Assembly (NCBI GenBank): GCA_037953745.1
Contig: JBAKBP010006534.1
Coordinates: 45,382-109,381 of the forward strand
From: Lithodes maja
Lineage: Eukaryota; Arthropoda; Malacostraca; Decapoda; Lithodidae
DNA length: 64,000 bases
Direction of reading: 5' to 3'
The notes beneath the pieces are model-generated. The model worked only from the letters and a program-made list of their open reading frames with translations, was not told where the DNA came from and made no database searches. Shown one piece after another: positions 11,007-20,498 of this stretch. The translations under genes were made by a program, and so were the position numbers. Every line of letters starts with the position of its first letter. Within the stretch, counting starts at the first letter, position 1.

Positions 11007-14000
11007 ATGTCGTGCCCTAGTATTGACGAGGAGCGAGAGATGCCATTTGAGGAGGTGCCGTTAGTAACTAGTGAGGAGGATGCTAGAGTTTTTGTGAGTA
11101 AGCGGTACCACGTGACGGAGGAGAGGCTGACTGGGGTGAATGTTTATGGCTTGCACCTGATAGCCAAGGTTTTGGGTCTATCCAATGTAGGAGGGATGTC
11201 CAAGGGGGAGCTGATTTCCTGGGTGTTGCGTGGGCGACATGGGGTTTCGGAGGAGAGGGCGTTTGGGGGGGTTCCTCCCCAGATCCCCTCTCACTCGACT
11301 CCCACAGTGCCGTCCACTCAGTTGCCGGAGGTTAGCACTCTCCCACAGAGGGATGAGAATTGGAAGATTGGAGTGCCCTCGGGCGGTGCGTATGGTGGTT
11401 CCCCAGTTCTTGCCCCCCCTCCTTCAGTAGTGGCAGCTCCCTCTTCCTGCCTGTCTCCAGATATGATATTTAGACTTGAGCTTGCTAAAATTGAGGCTGA
11501 GTCTAGGAAGCAGGAGAATGAGGCTAGGAAGCAGGAGATTGAGGTTGAGGCTAGGAGGCATGAGATTGAGGCTGAGACTAGGAGGCATGAGGCTGAGCTT
11601 AGGTACGACTCAGAGAAATATTGTGCTCAAATAGATTTAGATAAGACTCGGGCAGAGTCGACAGGGACTCGGATGGGCCGTGAGGGCCAAGTAAGAGAAC
11701 AGTCCTTGTCCCACTTAGTCAAGTTGGTGCCGGCATTTAGTGAAACTGAAGTCACAGAATTTTGTAATCGTTTTGAGAAGAAGTGTAGGGAGCATAATTG
11801 GCCTGAAGAGAAGTGGGCAGCTCTGGTCTCCTCAAGACTTACGGGTAAGGGTCTGAAGGCTTATGATGCACTGCCTTTAGAGTCTTGCATTGACTACCCA
11901 GAATTGAAGAGAGCTGTCCTACGGGCATACGAGTTGCAACCAGAAACATATCGATTGAAGTTTCGGGGTGTTACAAAGACTAGGGAGGCGACCTTTCTTG
12001 AACATGCCCGGGACTTAAAAGATGCACTTACAAACTGGACACGTTCTGAGAAAGCTGAGACGGCCGAACAGTTGACTGAGCTGTTTCTGCTCGAGCAGTT
12101 TTATAAGTGTACTGGTGCAGATATGACTTTAACTATTAAAGAAAAGAATCCAAAAACTCTACAGGAGGCAGCTGAGATGGCTGACCTCCGGCTATCATTA
12201 ATTCGTGGGTGCGGGTCTGCCCAGCGTAGTGAGGCAGGTAACAAGGGGCGTGACGCCCCACCCCCCCGAGTTAGTGATATACATTATGCAAACAAGTACA
12301 AGAGCTATGATACCAAGACTGACCACAAGACTAGCACCGTCCCATTTAAGAAGGGGCCGGGCCCTTCCCAGTACCAAGGGAAGCCCAGAGGGGAGTTGGA
12401 GTGTTATCATTGTCATGAAAAGGGGCACTTTGCAAGAGTCTGTCCTAGCAAACCACCTACAGCAGCTGTGTCTTTGGCCTGCAACATTGGTGTGTCTCCG
12501 AAGTTTTCTGAGTTTGCCCGGGGCAGTTCGTCAGAGGCTGAGGCACAGCCAATGCAGAAGCACCTGGGAGGCTCGAACCCTGCTCAGGATGTTTTTTGCG
12601 ACCATAGAGGACGGGGTTGCGTGATGTGGGCGGGGCGCAAGCATGGAGTAGAGGTCTTGCGTGATACAGGTGCTTCCCAGACTCTGATGAATAACTTGAC
12701 TGGCTACCCTATAAATGCGGCTCGGGTGGTAGTGGTGCAGGGTATTAATGCAACTCGGTCATACCCGCTGGTGCGGTTGGAGTTGGAGGTGGATGGTGTG
12801 ACACGTGAATTGGATGTCGGGATTGTGGAGAAACTGCCAGTGGAGGGCGTCGACCTTCTTCTCGGCAACGACTTTGCAATGCCCGCTTCTGAGGTTCTAC
12901 CCTTAGTCGTTGCCGAGAGGACGGCCGACGTGAGTAGGGAAGAGCAAGAGTGTGTCGAGCGGTGCCAGACACAACCCATGGCGTGTGCTGTCACCCGAGC
13001 TCGGGCAGCTAAAGTGTCACAGCCTAGTCCTCCGTCTTCAGACCAGCAGAGGAACGATCAACAGGAGGAGGCTAAAGCTGGAGTTGGTTTTAAGAGTTTT
13101 GACTCGGCGGCTCTCCTGGGTGATTCAGTATTGGCACCTATGTTAGAGTCTGGAGAGGCCCCAGGACCTGTCACAGCTAGTGAGGAGGTAGGGCCGGAAG
13201 AGACTCCGAGGCAGCAACGTTGCACACGGAGAGAAGAAAGGGTTGCTCAGTTTGATATTGGGGAAGGACTTGGGTTGCTTCGGAAGCATCTAGACAAGTT
13301 GGTTCCCTCAGATATTTGTAAACTGCAGTTGGAGGATCCGGAAGTTCAGAAGTGTGGTAATGGTGCTGTCGAGATTAAACACGAGGACGGGGAAGCATGT
13401 CATGTGAACCTGTTGGAGGAGTTTGTGAGGCAACCACCTGAGCAGCCTACTGTCCCTGCGTTGGTCTGCCGCGGCCAAGGTGGAGAAGGAGAGGGGGGCA
13501 GTAGGGCACAGGTGGAGAAGAGAAGGGATTGTTATGTCTCGGCGGAGCCGTGGGCGGGGGACACGAGTCTGGTGGCTGTGGAAGCGCTAGAGCACCTGCC
13601 TGAGCAGCAGTGTGCAGCACTCCAGCACCAGCTCGGTTCATACCCCACTGGTTGTGCCGAGCCCCTGAGTCTCACAACTCGGGCGGTGCAAGATGTTCCA
13701 CGGGCAGGTCACGTGACTGTTGAAAGAACGTTAGCCTCGTTGTTTCGGTGGTTTAAGGTGGGCGACGAGGCTTTGGCATGGTTGCCAGGTCAGGGTCGAC
13801 CCATGGCTGCCAAGGGTGGTGGTCAAAAGGAGGACATTGAGCAGATTGGTAAGGTCGGCTGTGGTATCGCAGTGCCCGGTCGTCGCATAGCCTCCCAATG
13901 CTGCTCTAGTCTAATGCAACAGCCCTACCATAGACCGACTGTATCTGGCCATGTCGCTGAAAGCGGTGATGCTGCGCAGGCAGATGTCGTCACAAGGAAT

Positions 14001-14795
14001 GCGGGGGTGCGCATGTACGGTATCGGCGGGGAAGCCTTAGCAATAATGAACTGTGGGAGTGACTGCACGGGTGGTACTGATTGTCCCTCTCATGACCTGG
14101 CTGTTCTAGGGACGAAGGTGGAGAAGGAGGGAGACTACAGGATAGAAGCTGCGGTCTCGGCTGGGTTGTGGGAGGGCACTAGGCATGTTGTTCGTGGAGA
14201 CAGTGCAAGGCAGTTATTTACTAGGCTATGGCAGTACTTTCGCATGTTTGTTGCTTCTCCAGGCCTGATGTACGGGGTAGAATCCGACATGCAGGCTGGA
14301 GATAGTGCAAGGCTCAGTTTAATTCCCTACCGTATAAATCCTGTTCGACAGCCTATGGTGCAAGCAGAGCTGGATTACGTGTGGACGAAGGGTCTGAGGG
14401 ATAAGGAATGTCGTGAGTGGTCGTTGCTTGTAACTTTGTCCGAGCGTGCTAAAGAGGTATGTGGTTTTGTTGTGGACGGGAGTACCTACCAGTGCAATGT
14501 TATGCCTGACGGACTTAAGAATGCACTAGCAACGTTTCAGAACCTGATGAATGAAAGTGAAAAGGACGATGATGCGCTGGGGCATTTCGAGGTCTATGTT
14601 CCAGCCTATGGTCCGGTCGTTGTAGTTTACCCAGATCATCACCCTCTCAAGATCTTGGACCAGTTTCACAATCGGAATATGAGGCTGACCAGGTGGTCAC
14701 TAAGGTTATTGATATATAACCTGGACATACGCCATATTGCCGGTTGTGACAACGTGGTTGCAGATGGTCGTTCAAGGGTATATGATCCTGGGTAA
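11007..14795 (+). CDS. Fused Gag-protease-(IN)-(RT)-RNase H polyprotein, internally deleted
   Basis: The ORF is open for 1262 codons. I start it at ATG 11007 (MSCPSIDEE) because sequence before it belongs to inserted element Z. Order: Gag with a charged coiled-coil of EARKQE-type repeats (~160-210); zinc knuckle CYHCHEKGHFARVC (~466); aspartic protease DTGAS (~553) and LLGND; a remnant of the integrase HHCC finger, DVPRAGHVTVERT (~896); an integrase GPY/F-like piece, VGDEALAWLPGQG (~918); an RT start, YRINPVRQPM (~1108); RT MPDGLKNALATFQNLMN; then the RNase H end (DHHPLKIL, LTRWSLRLLIYNLDIRH). RT catalytic YxDD and the integrase core are missing, yet the joins stay in frame. Integrase pieces precede RT. 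It probably gives a Gag-PR protein only. Confidence 0.85.
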   Translation: MSCPSIDEEREMPFEEVPLVTSEEDARVFVSKRYHVTEERLTGVNVYGLHLIAKVLGLSNVGGMSKGELISWVLRGRHGVSEERAFGGVPPQIPSHSTPTVPSTQLPEVSTLPQRDENWKIGVPSGGAYGGSPVLAPPPSVVAAPSSCLSPDMIFRLELAKIEAESRKQENEARKQEIEVEARRHEIEAETRRHEAELRYDSEKYCAQIDLDKTRAESTGTRMGREGQVREQSLSHLVKLVPAFSETEVTEFCNRFEKKCREHNWPEEKWAALVSSRLTGKGLKAYDALPLESCIDYPELKRAVLRAYELQPETYRLKFRGVTKTREATFLEHARDLKDALTNWTRSEKAETAEQLTELFLLEQFYKCTGADMTLTIKEKNPKTLQEAAEMADLRLSLIRGCGSAQRSEAGNKGRDAPPPRVSDIHYANKYKSYDTKTDHKTSTVPFKKGPGPSQYQGKPRGELECYHCHEKGHFARVCPSKPPTAAVSLACNIGVSPKFSEFARGSSSEAEAQPMQKHLGGSNPAQDVFCDHRGRGCVMWAGRKHGVEVLRDTGASQTLMNNLTGYPINAARVVVVQGINATRSYPLVRLELEVDGVTRELDVGIVEKLPVEGVDLLLGNDFAMPASEVLPLVVAERTADVSREEQECVERCQTQPMACAVTRARAAKVSQPSPPSSDQQRNDQQEEAKAGVGFKSFDSAALLGDSVLAPMLESGEAPGPVTASEEVGPEETPRQQRCTRREERVAQFDIGEGLGLLRKHLDKLVPSDICKLQLEDPEVQKCGNGAVEIKHEDGEACHVNLLEEFVRQPPEQPTVPALVCRGQGGEGEGGSRAQVEKRRDCYVSAEPWAGDTSLVAVEALEHLPEQQCAALQHQLGSYPTGCAEPLSLTTRAVQDVPRAGHVTVERTLASLFRWFKVGDEALAWLPGQGRPMAAKGGGQKEDIEQIGKVGCGIAVPGRRIASQCCSSLMQQPYHRPTVSGHVAESGDAAQADVVTRNAGVRMYGIGGEALAIMNCGSDCTGGTDCPSHDLAVLGTKVEKEGDYRIEAAVSAGLWEGTRHVVRGDSARQLFTRLWQYFRMFVASPGLMYGVESDMQAGDSARLSLIPYRINPVRQPMVQAELDYVWTKGLRDKECREWSLLVTLSERAKEVCGFVVDGSTYQCNVMPDGLKNALATFQNLMNESEKDDDALGHFEVYVPAYGPVVVVYPDHHPLKILDQFHNRNMRLTRWSLRLLIYNLDIRHIAGCDNVVADGRSRVYDPG

Positions 14796-15270
14796 ATTGA
14801 CACACGGGTAGCCTCCTGCTTTAGTTTGAATAGTATTTTGCGCTTGGTGCTTGTTGGCTCGCGGTTGTAGCCCAGCGTATTGGGTCGTAAAGCAGGATTG
14901 TTGAGCGTTTGGTATAGAAGAAAATAGGCTGCCCTTATAGTGCAGCCGGAAAAAACATATTAAAATATAAAAATCATATAAAAACTCTTTCTTTTTGATG
15001 TAGATAATTGTATAAGTTTGTCATAGCCTATAAAGTTTGAGTAGTCCACGAACTATCAAACGGCTGAGCTGCTGTAAGCTCGCTCTGGGAGCATGATATT
15101 GTGTCTTTTACTATTGTTGGGAGGAGTTATGAAATGTGAATTTTTTTTTTATAAGATGTGTTTTAGTGATAAACTCAGCGTTGTTTTAGTGCCATGCGGT
15201 CGCTGGGTGTGAGGGGTTTGATGGGGTTCTGTATATCAGATTTTAGCTCAGGGTTGAGCAAGTAAAATCT

Positions 15271-15279
15271 TGGGGGAGG
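15271..15279 (+). other. Polypurine tract
   Basis: TGGGGGAGG immediately precedes the 3' LTR start, as expected for the plus-strand primer. Confidence 0.8.
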
Positions 15280-17145
15280 TGTGACGCATGTCGAGTATGA
15301 GCATGCTGTACAGAACGCCCAGTCAGGCCCCACTCTCGCTAGGATCGTCAGGGCAGGAACTTTGGCTGTAGTCTGTGTAGAGTTTCCTAACTTAGTTTAT
15401 GTGAGCCGTTGTACTATAAGTATTATAAATATGTATTTTGTTTTCATCTGAGTCAACGAGTTCTATTTTATATCATTAGTTATAAGTGTTGTGTGTGGGA
15501 CTTATATGTAATGATGAGAGGAGAAGAGAGAGAGTTATGTAACGACGGCCCGGGAGCGCGCCACGAGGTAGGTAGGCCTCCCTCCCTCCTCCCTCCTCCC
15601 TCCTCCCTCCTCCCTCCTCCCTCCTCAAGCGCGTGGGAAATCCTTTGTCGATCCCAGATTGAGAGAGAATATTACGTAATGATTGTCAGTGGGCGGTCCT
15701 TAGTAGTTTGCGATATGCCGCTAGAGGGCCGAGTATAAAAAGGAGAGGTCCTCGCCACAATTCTTTAGAACTCATCAGGCAGAGCGACTTCTCATATCCC
15801 TTGCAACTATCCATATTCTTCCGACTGATGTGAACTTTCTCTACTCTCTGAACAGCCTATCTTCTTCTCTTCTCGTCCCTTTTTAACCAATGACCCCTTT
15901 GGTGCAGATTTAGTCAGCCAAAGTATTATCGCTTGAGTTCTCACGAGATAAGTGCCTGTTAGATAGCCTATTTTTGGAAGGGTTAACTAGAATAGGATTG
16001 ATTGATGTTTGTTGCACTCGTATATGCATTTCCCTGTGTGCGATTATTCATGTTCCTGTTTTCTGCTGGTTTAGGCAATGCTAGACTGGGATAGGGTTTC
16101 TGAGTTGTGATTTCCTATGAGTACTAGGTTGCGGTTGAACCAGTACAATTGCAACGGAGACGTGGAACGCCTAGGTGGTCTTTCTGACTGTGTACCGTGG
16201 GAGTTTAGCACTGTGTTGCGAGTGAGGGCTTTTGCCTCTGCCACCCAACACTGTGCTATCTCATTTGCTTGACTTTGAGAGGATCGCCAGGAGAGAACCA
16301 GATACTAGTGATCTGGATCTCTCAAGAGAGCATCCCGTCAATTAACGTAATTTGGCCGCACAGTCTTAAGGACCTCGCTAGGCTACGAGCCGCTTGCTCA
16401 GCCATTGTCTCTTAACCTTATGTATCCCAGCTAGACTTTGCTCGACCAGCAGATACAGCATAGTATTGAAGCTTCTCCTTATGTATATTATTGTTTATGC
16501 ACTATTGATTTCATGTGTGGCACGCTTAGCTACTTCAGAGATTAGTGGCCCACGAGCACAATCTTAGTAGGCTATTGCCAGTGCATTGTCGGAGTACTTC
16601 TTCTTAATGTTTGCCATATCCTATTGCTTATTCTTATAATTCTTCTTATGTCAATTTAAAGCCTTTAATTACCAGTGAGTTATTCATTAAATTGCTGTTC
16701 AAAATCCGATACTTACTTCTTATGAGTATTCGAGAAGCATCTAACTTATCAGAAGATTCCTTGCTTGATGCTCGAGGACTATTGTTTAACGTAACGTAAT
16801 AGTGCCGATCCGAAGTAGAGGGTGGAGGACTTCTTAAGTTCTTAGTTCAAGGGTGGATTACTTCGGCTTCGGCCAACACTATTCTTTAGTGTTGTAGTAC
16901 TTTCTTCTTTGTTTGATTGTTGACCAGACTAGATAACTCCCGTCTTGTTATTAGTCTGTTGTGTGAAACGCTAGTACCGAGTTCTTGTATACCCCGTTAT
17001 AGCAGATAGAACTCTGGAGGGTAGTGGCGTGTTTTGTTCGGCTGGCAGTACTCTGGGGTTGGGATCGTGTGTTTCCGTTGTGGCAGCGAGCCATACTCGA
17101 GTCCTGTGTAAGAGCCCTAGTGTACCCGAGTGCCCGGTCGTAACA
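15280..17145 (+). repeat. 3' LTR
   Basis: 1866 bp. The 14-bp excess over the 5' LTR equals two extra CTCCCTC units (array 15578-15625). Confidence 0.93.
15734..15741 (+). promoter_or_regulatory. TATA box of 3' LTR
   Basis: TATAAAAA at the position equivalent to 8048. It could drive outward transcription into LINE I, and on the sense strand of ADAL. Confidence 0.5.
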
Positions 17146-17460
17146 TGTGTCATCAGCAAAAGACACTGTACTGTGTCTTGTGTTGGCATCTATGTCGTTA
17201 TTAAGAATGAGGAAAAGAAGGGGAGCTAGCATTGTTCCTTGGGGAACTGAGCTTTTGACATCTGAAGGCTCAGATGTGACTTGGTTTACTGCTACTGATT
17301 GTTTCCGGTTTACGAGGAAGTTGTATATCCACCGTGATTTCCTTTTCCTTTGAATTTGTAGGCTATTATACCATGGTCACATTTATCAAATGCCTTAGCA
17401 AAATCGGTGTAAATGGCATCAACTTTTTTCTTTTCTTGTAGCGATTTAAGAACCCCCTGG
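17146..17460 (-). pseudogene. LINE I RT fragment, upstream half
   Basis: Minus-strand frames read KKVDAIYTDFAKAFDKCDHG, LAPLLFLI and VSFADDT, that is RT motifs before and including the catalytic FADD. The remainder is at 7350-7607 beyond the gypsy insertion. Several frame breaks. Confidence 0.75.
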
Positions 17461-17516
17461 GGGTAAGGGATTAGAATATGTCCCACGTGCCTCCTGCTTG
17501 TCGTAAAAGGTGACTA
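17452..17516 (+). mobile_element. SINE-like fragment (family S)
   Basis: CCCCCTGGGGG followed by GAATATGTCCCACGTGCC and the TTGTCGTAAAAGGTGAC block, homologous to 6790-6880. Confidence 0.5.
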
Positions 17517-17522
17517 AGGAGG

Positions 17523-17928
17523 TTGTTGTTGTTCCCCAAGCTGCCTGGCCGAACAGCCCCAAGGCCCCGAGCAAGGCCAAGGCCATAACAGAGTGCCCCC
17601 ACAGAACCCTCCCAGCTGACCACAATAAAGCCTGGAGTGACCGAAGCCACTCCATGGCGGGGAGCTGAGGAGGGAGCGGAAACGCCCGGGAAACCAAAGC
17701 CCCACCCAGGGCCCTGTGCCCCTCAGCAATTATGAAGAGAAAGTTGAGGGGCAAAGGAAAAATGTGACACTTTGGCTTCCAATCTTGGTAGATTGGGAGG
17801 TCAATCCACGGAAGAGACGCCGTCACTTGAGATCTAGAAAATATATAAGTAAAAGGAACAGTCTGAGTAAGCTATGGGTATGGCAGAGATTGCTCAGTTC
17901 TCACTCTGATAGACCAGCCAATCACCAT
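17523..17928 (-). mobile_element. Q-family retroposon with 12-bp TSD
   Basis: In the minus orientation the body ends with the shared CTGTTCGGCCAGGCAGC block, GGGGAAC and an AAC tail (GTT on the plus strand). Direct repeats TGACTAAGGAGG flank it (17511-17522, 17929-17940). This fits L1/TPRT-type retroposition. The ORFs inside are composition artefacts. Confidence 0.8.
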
Positions 17929-17940
17929 TGACTAAGGAGG

Positions 17941-18147
17941 TTAATTGAGGTTATTGATTATGGATTATTTATTATGTATTCTATAATAATATTGATAATT
18001 GAATATTGATTACTGATATATTTCACCATTGTAACTATTCCTAAGTCACTGTCGTCTGCTTTCATGCATTGTTTGGGACTCAGGAAAATCAATACAAGTT
18101 TTCGTAAGGCTTGCTTGCAAGCCAGGAGTCATATGACTGGCTGGCTG

Positions 18148-18203
<56 letters not shown>

Positions 18204-18680
18204 GGCCGAACAGCCCCAAGGCCCCGAGTAAAGCCAAGGCCATAAACGAGCGCCCCCACAGAACCCTCCCTGCCGACCACAATAAAGCCTGGGTGACCGA
18301 AGCCACTCCATGGCGGGGAGCTGAGAGGGTGCGTAAACGCCCGGGAAACCAAAGCCCCACCCAGGGCCCTGTGCCCCTCAGCAATTATGAAGAGAAAGTT
18401 GAGGGGCAAAGGAATAATATGACGCTTTAGCTTCCAATCTTGGTAGATTGGGAGGTCAATCCACGGAAGAGACGCCGTCACTTGAGATCTAGAAAATATA
18501 TAAGTAAAAGGAACAGTCAGAGTAAGCTATGGGTATGGCAGAGATCGCTCAGGTCTCACTCTGATAGACCAGCCCATCGCCATGTGTTCTTGTTGTTGTT
18601 GGTTATACGGACGACCCGCCAAGACAACAAAACTTTCTCTAGTGTACAGTAGTTTTAAGTGGTTTTAAGCCTTAGATTAA
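17941..18680 (-). mobile_element. Long composite Q retroposon
   Basis: Read on the minus strand: a head segment (CTTAAAACCAC...ACTAGAGAAAG), the Q body, the LINE-like 3' block, a long AAC run, then a ~200-bp extension ending in AATCAATA-type repeats. The same head-body-AAC-extension order occurs at 51803-52510, so this is a genuine longer form of the family. Confidence 0.7.
18149..18203. repeat. (GTT)n microsatellite
   Basis: About 18 perfect GTT units, an expanded AAC tail of the Q element. Confidence 0.95.
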
Positions 18681-18719
18681 CCCATAGGCACCTCAGAGGC
18701 CATCCGGGTCTGATGGGTT

Positions 18720-19875
18720 AAGAAAATACTGGAACAAAAAACACTACACTGGAATAATTACCTCCAAACACTTGATCACAAAACAAAAACCAGCAAACTC
18801 TTCAAAACACCAAATGGCATAACACTCTCCAACAGCAACACAATCACATGCTGCCATCACAACAACAGACACCATACCTACAAACACACCACAAACAAAC
18901 ATTCTCATCAATCATTTTTTCATGAGTCAGCCATCTTAACCCCCATCGTGACAATCGATGAGTGATCCGACAAAAACTACTATTCCTTACAGACCTTGAC
19001 TATGTACCCTTCATTAACAGTCATACAAAGCATATCATCGACAACCTAAAACACTCATCCGCCTGTGGCCCAGACAAAATAAGTAACATACACTTTAGAC
19101 ACCTGGGACCACAAGTCATTCAAACACTCACCAACATATTAAGCTACAGCTATTCACACAACATAATACCCAATATCTGGAAGCATGGTGTCGTCATCAT
19201 CACAATCCCCAAACCAAACAAAGACCCCACGCTACCCTTTTAGGACTGCCCCATCTCCTTTGCACCCCCTCAAAAGTTACTGAATGCCTCGTATTACAAC
19301 TAACCACACCTCACATTCCCCTAGCTACATCACAACACAGCTTTATGCCACTACACTCCACAAACACCCTTCTTACAGACCTCACAATTTTTTTTTGATG
19401 GCATCAATTCAGCTAGGCCACCACACAGAACACTTCTTGTTGCAATTGACATTAGTAAAGCTTTTGATGCCATTCCCCGCCACAAGCCCACAACCTTACA
19501 AAAAACAATCCTAACACAAACTTGTACAATAATACAAAAAGATAGCTGGCCAACTTTCTAGCAGGCAGATGTGCCCATGTAATACTTGCTGGCCAGTCAT
19601 CGAATATCAGAAATTTCACAAACGGAGTCCCTCAGGGATCCGTCTTGTCACTAACAATTTTCAATCTATAAATGCACGACCTACCCATACCCCACACACC
19701 CCAGATTCACACAGCCTCTTACGCAAACGACATAACACTCGCATGTACACATAGAGACGCAAACACAGCCGCATAACTCCTCCAACCGTACCTCAACACA
19801 CTACACGACTGGTTCACCGCAAATAGACTCAAACTAGCCCCAGCCTTCTCACAAACCTTCTCACAAACTGGACAG
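18720..19875 (+). pseudogene. LINE R reverse transcriptase, 5' part
   Basis: Threonine/histidine-rich RT of a non-LTR element. Visible segments are DNLKHSSACGPDKI, IPKPNKDPT, a P-I-S motif, VAIDISKAFDAIPRHK and NGVPQGSVLS in successive frames, with several stops. It is the oldest-looking layer here. Sequence breaks off near 19875 and resumes at 24635, with the intervening 4.7 kb made of later insertions. Confidence 0.7.
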
Positions 19876-20302
19876 TGGGTAAGGGCTGGTCCTATTTAGA
19901 GTGAGGTTTGGCATCCTCTACCCAACCTTAGCCATTTCTGGTCTCTTTTACTGTACAGTAGGGTCCCCATCTGTGCGTGTTCGATTTGTGCGTTTCGCGA
20001 TCTGTACGAGCTACCAAAAATATTAATTTAATAATTCCAAACTGTGCGAATATCGTTCGAAGTGTGCGAGCGCCGAAATAAAGGTAAGCAAATCCGTGGA
20101 GAAAACCAAATGTACGAGTTTCTTCCCAGCTGTGCGAGATACGTCATGCGCAATGACGTCACAGCCAGCTTCTGCGCCGCTTGGGTACCGGGAGGGAGGG
20201 GATAGTCAGCCATATTCTTTTTCCCCCGCTCTGAGTGCGCGCATAGCTCCGTGAGGAATTCGTATATCTTGAGCGGCTGAGCCACCCTAGCCCCTTTTGA
20301 CC

Positions 20303-20490
20303 ATGCCACCCCCACGTTCTGGGAAGCGGCGCACCATCACACTGGAACTAAAGCGGAAAGTTATTGAGTTAAAGGATGCTGGAAAAGGAAATTCAGTTGT
20401 AGGCAGGGAGTTGGGGCTTACCGAGTAGAATGTTAGGTAAATTTATAAGAAAAAGGATGAAGTGCTAAAGTGTGTCGAGGCGTATGGTTC
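20303..20490 (+). pseudogene. CENP-B/psq-type transposase N-terminus
   Basis: The frame reads KRRTITLELKRKVIELK and then GRELGLTE, the helix-turn-helix of pogo/Tigger/jerky transposases. A stop codon follows TE, then KKKDEVLKCVEAYGSS continues. The reading frame resumes after 23461 as DKRRGWGLGS, so element W cut this gene at a TA. Confidence 0.7.
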
Positions 20491-20498
20491 ATCCGCTA

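Larger units (their letters stand above)
7604..17149 (+). mobile_element. Young Ty3/gypsy retrotransposon, Gmr1-like order, with 4-bp TSD
   Basis: A complete element: LTR 7608-9459, primer-binding site, one long ORF, polypurine tract, LTR 15280-17145. It is flanked by TGTG duplications (7604-7607 and 17146-17149). The LTRs begin TGTGACGC and end GTAACA. By eye they differ at one substitution (9275 A, 16961 G) and by two 7-bp units in a CTCCCTC array, so the insertion is recent. It lies inside LINE I, and carries its own later insertion at 9674-11005. The coding region is internally deleted, so movement would depend on a helper such as the relative at 59167. Confidence 0.92.

Noticed and set aside
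17446..18481. 110-130-codon ORFs in Q elements
   Set aside because: Low-complexity frames of a non-coding retroposon (polyN from GTT repeats); not conserved in frame between copies.
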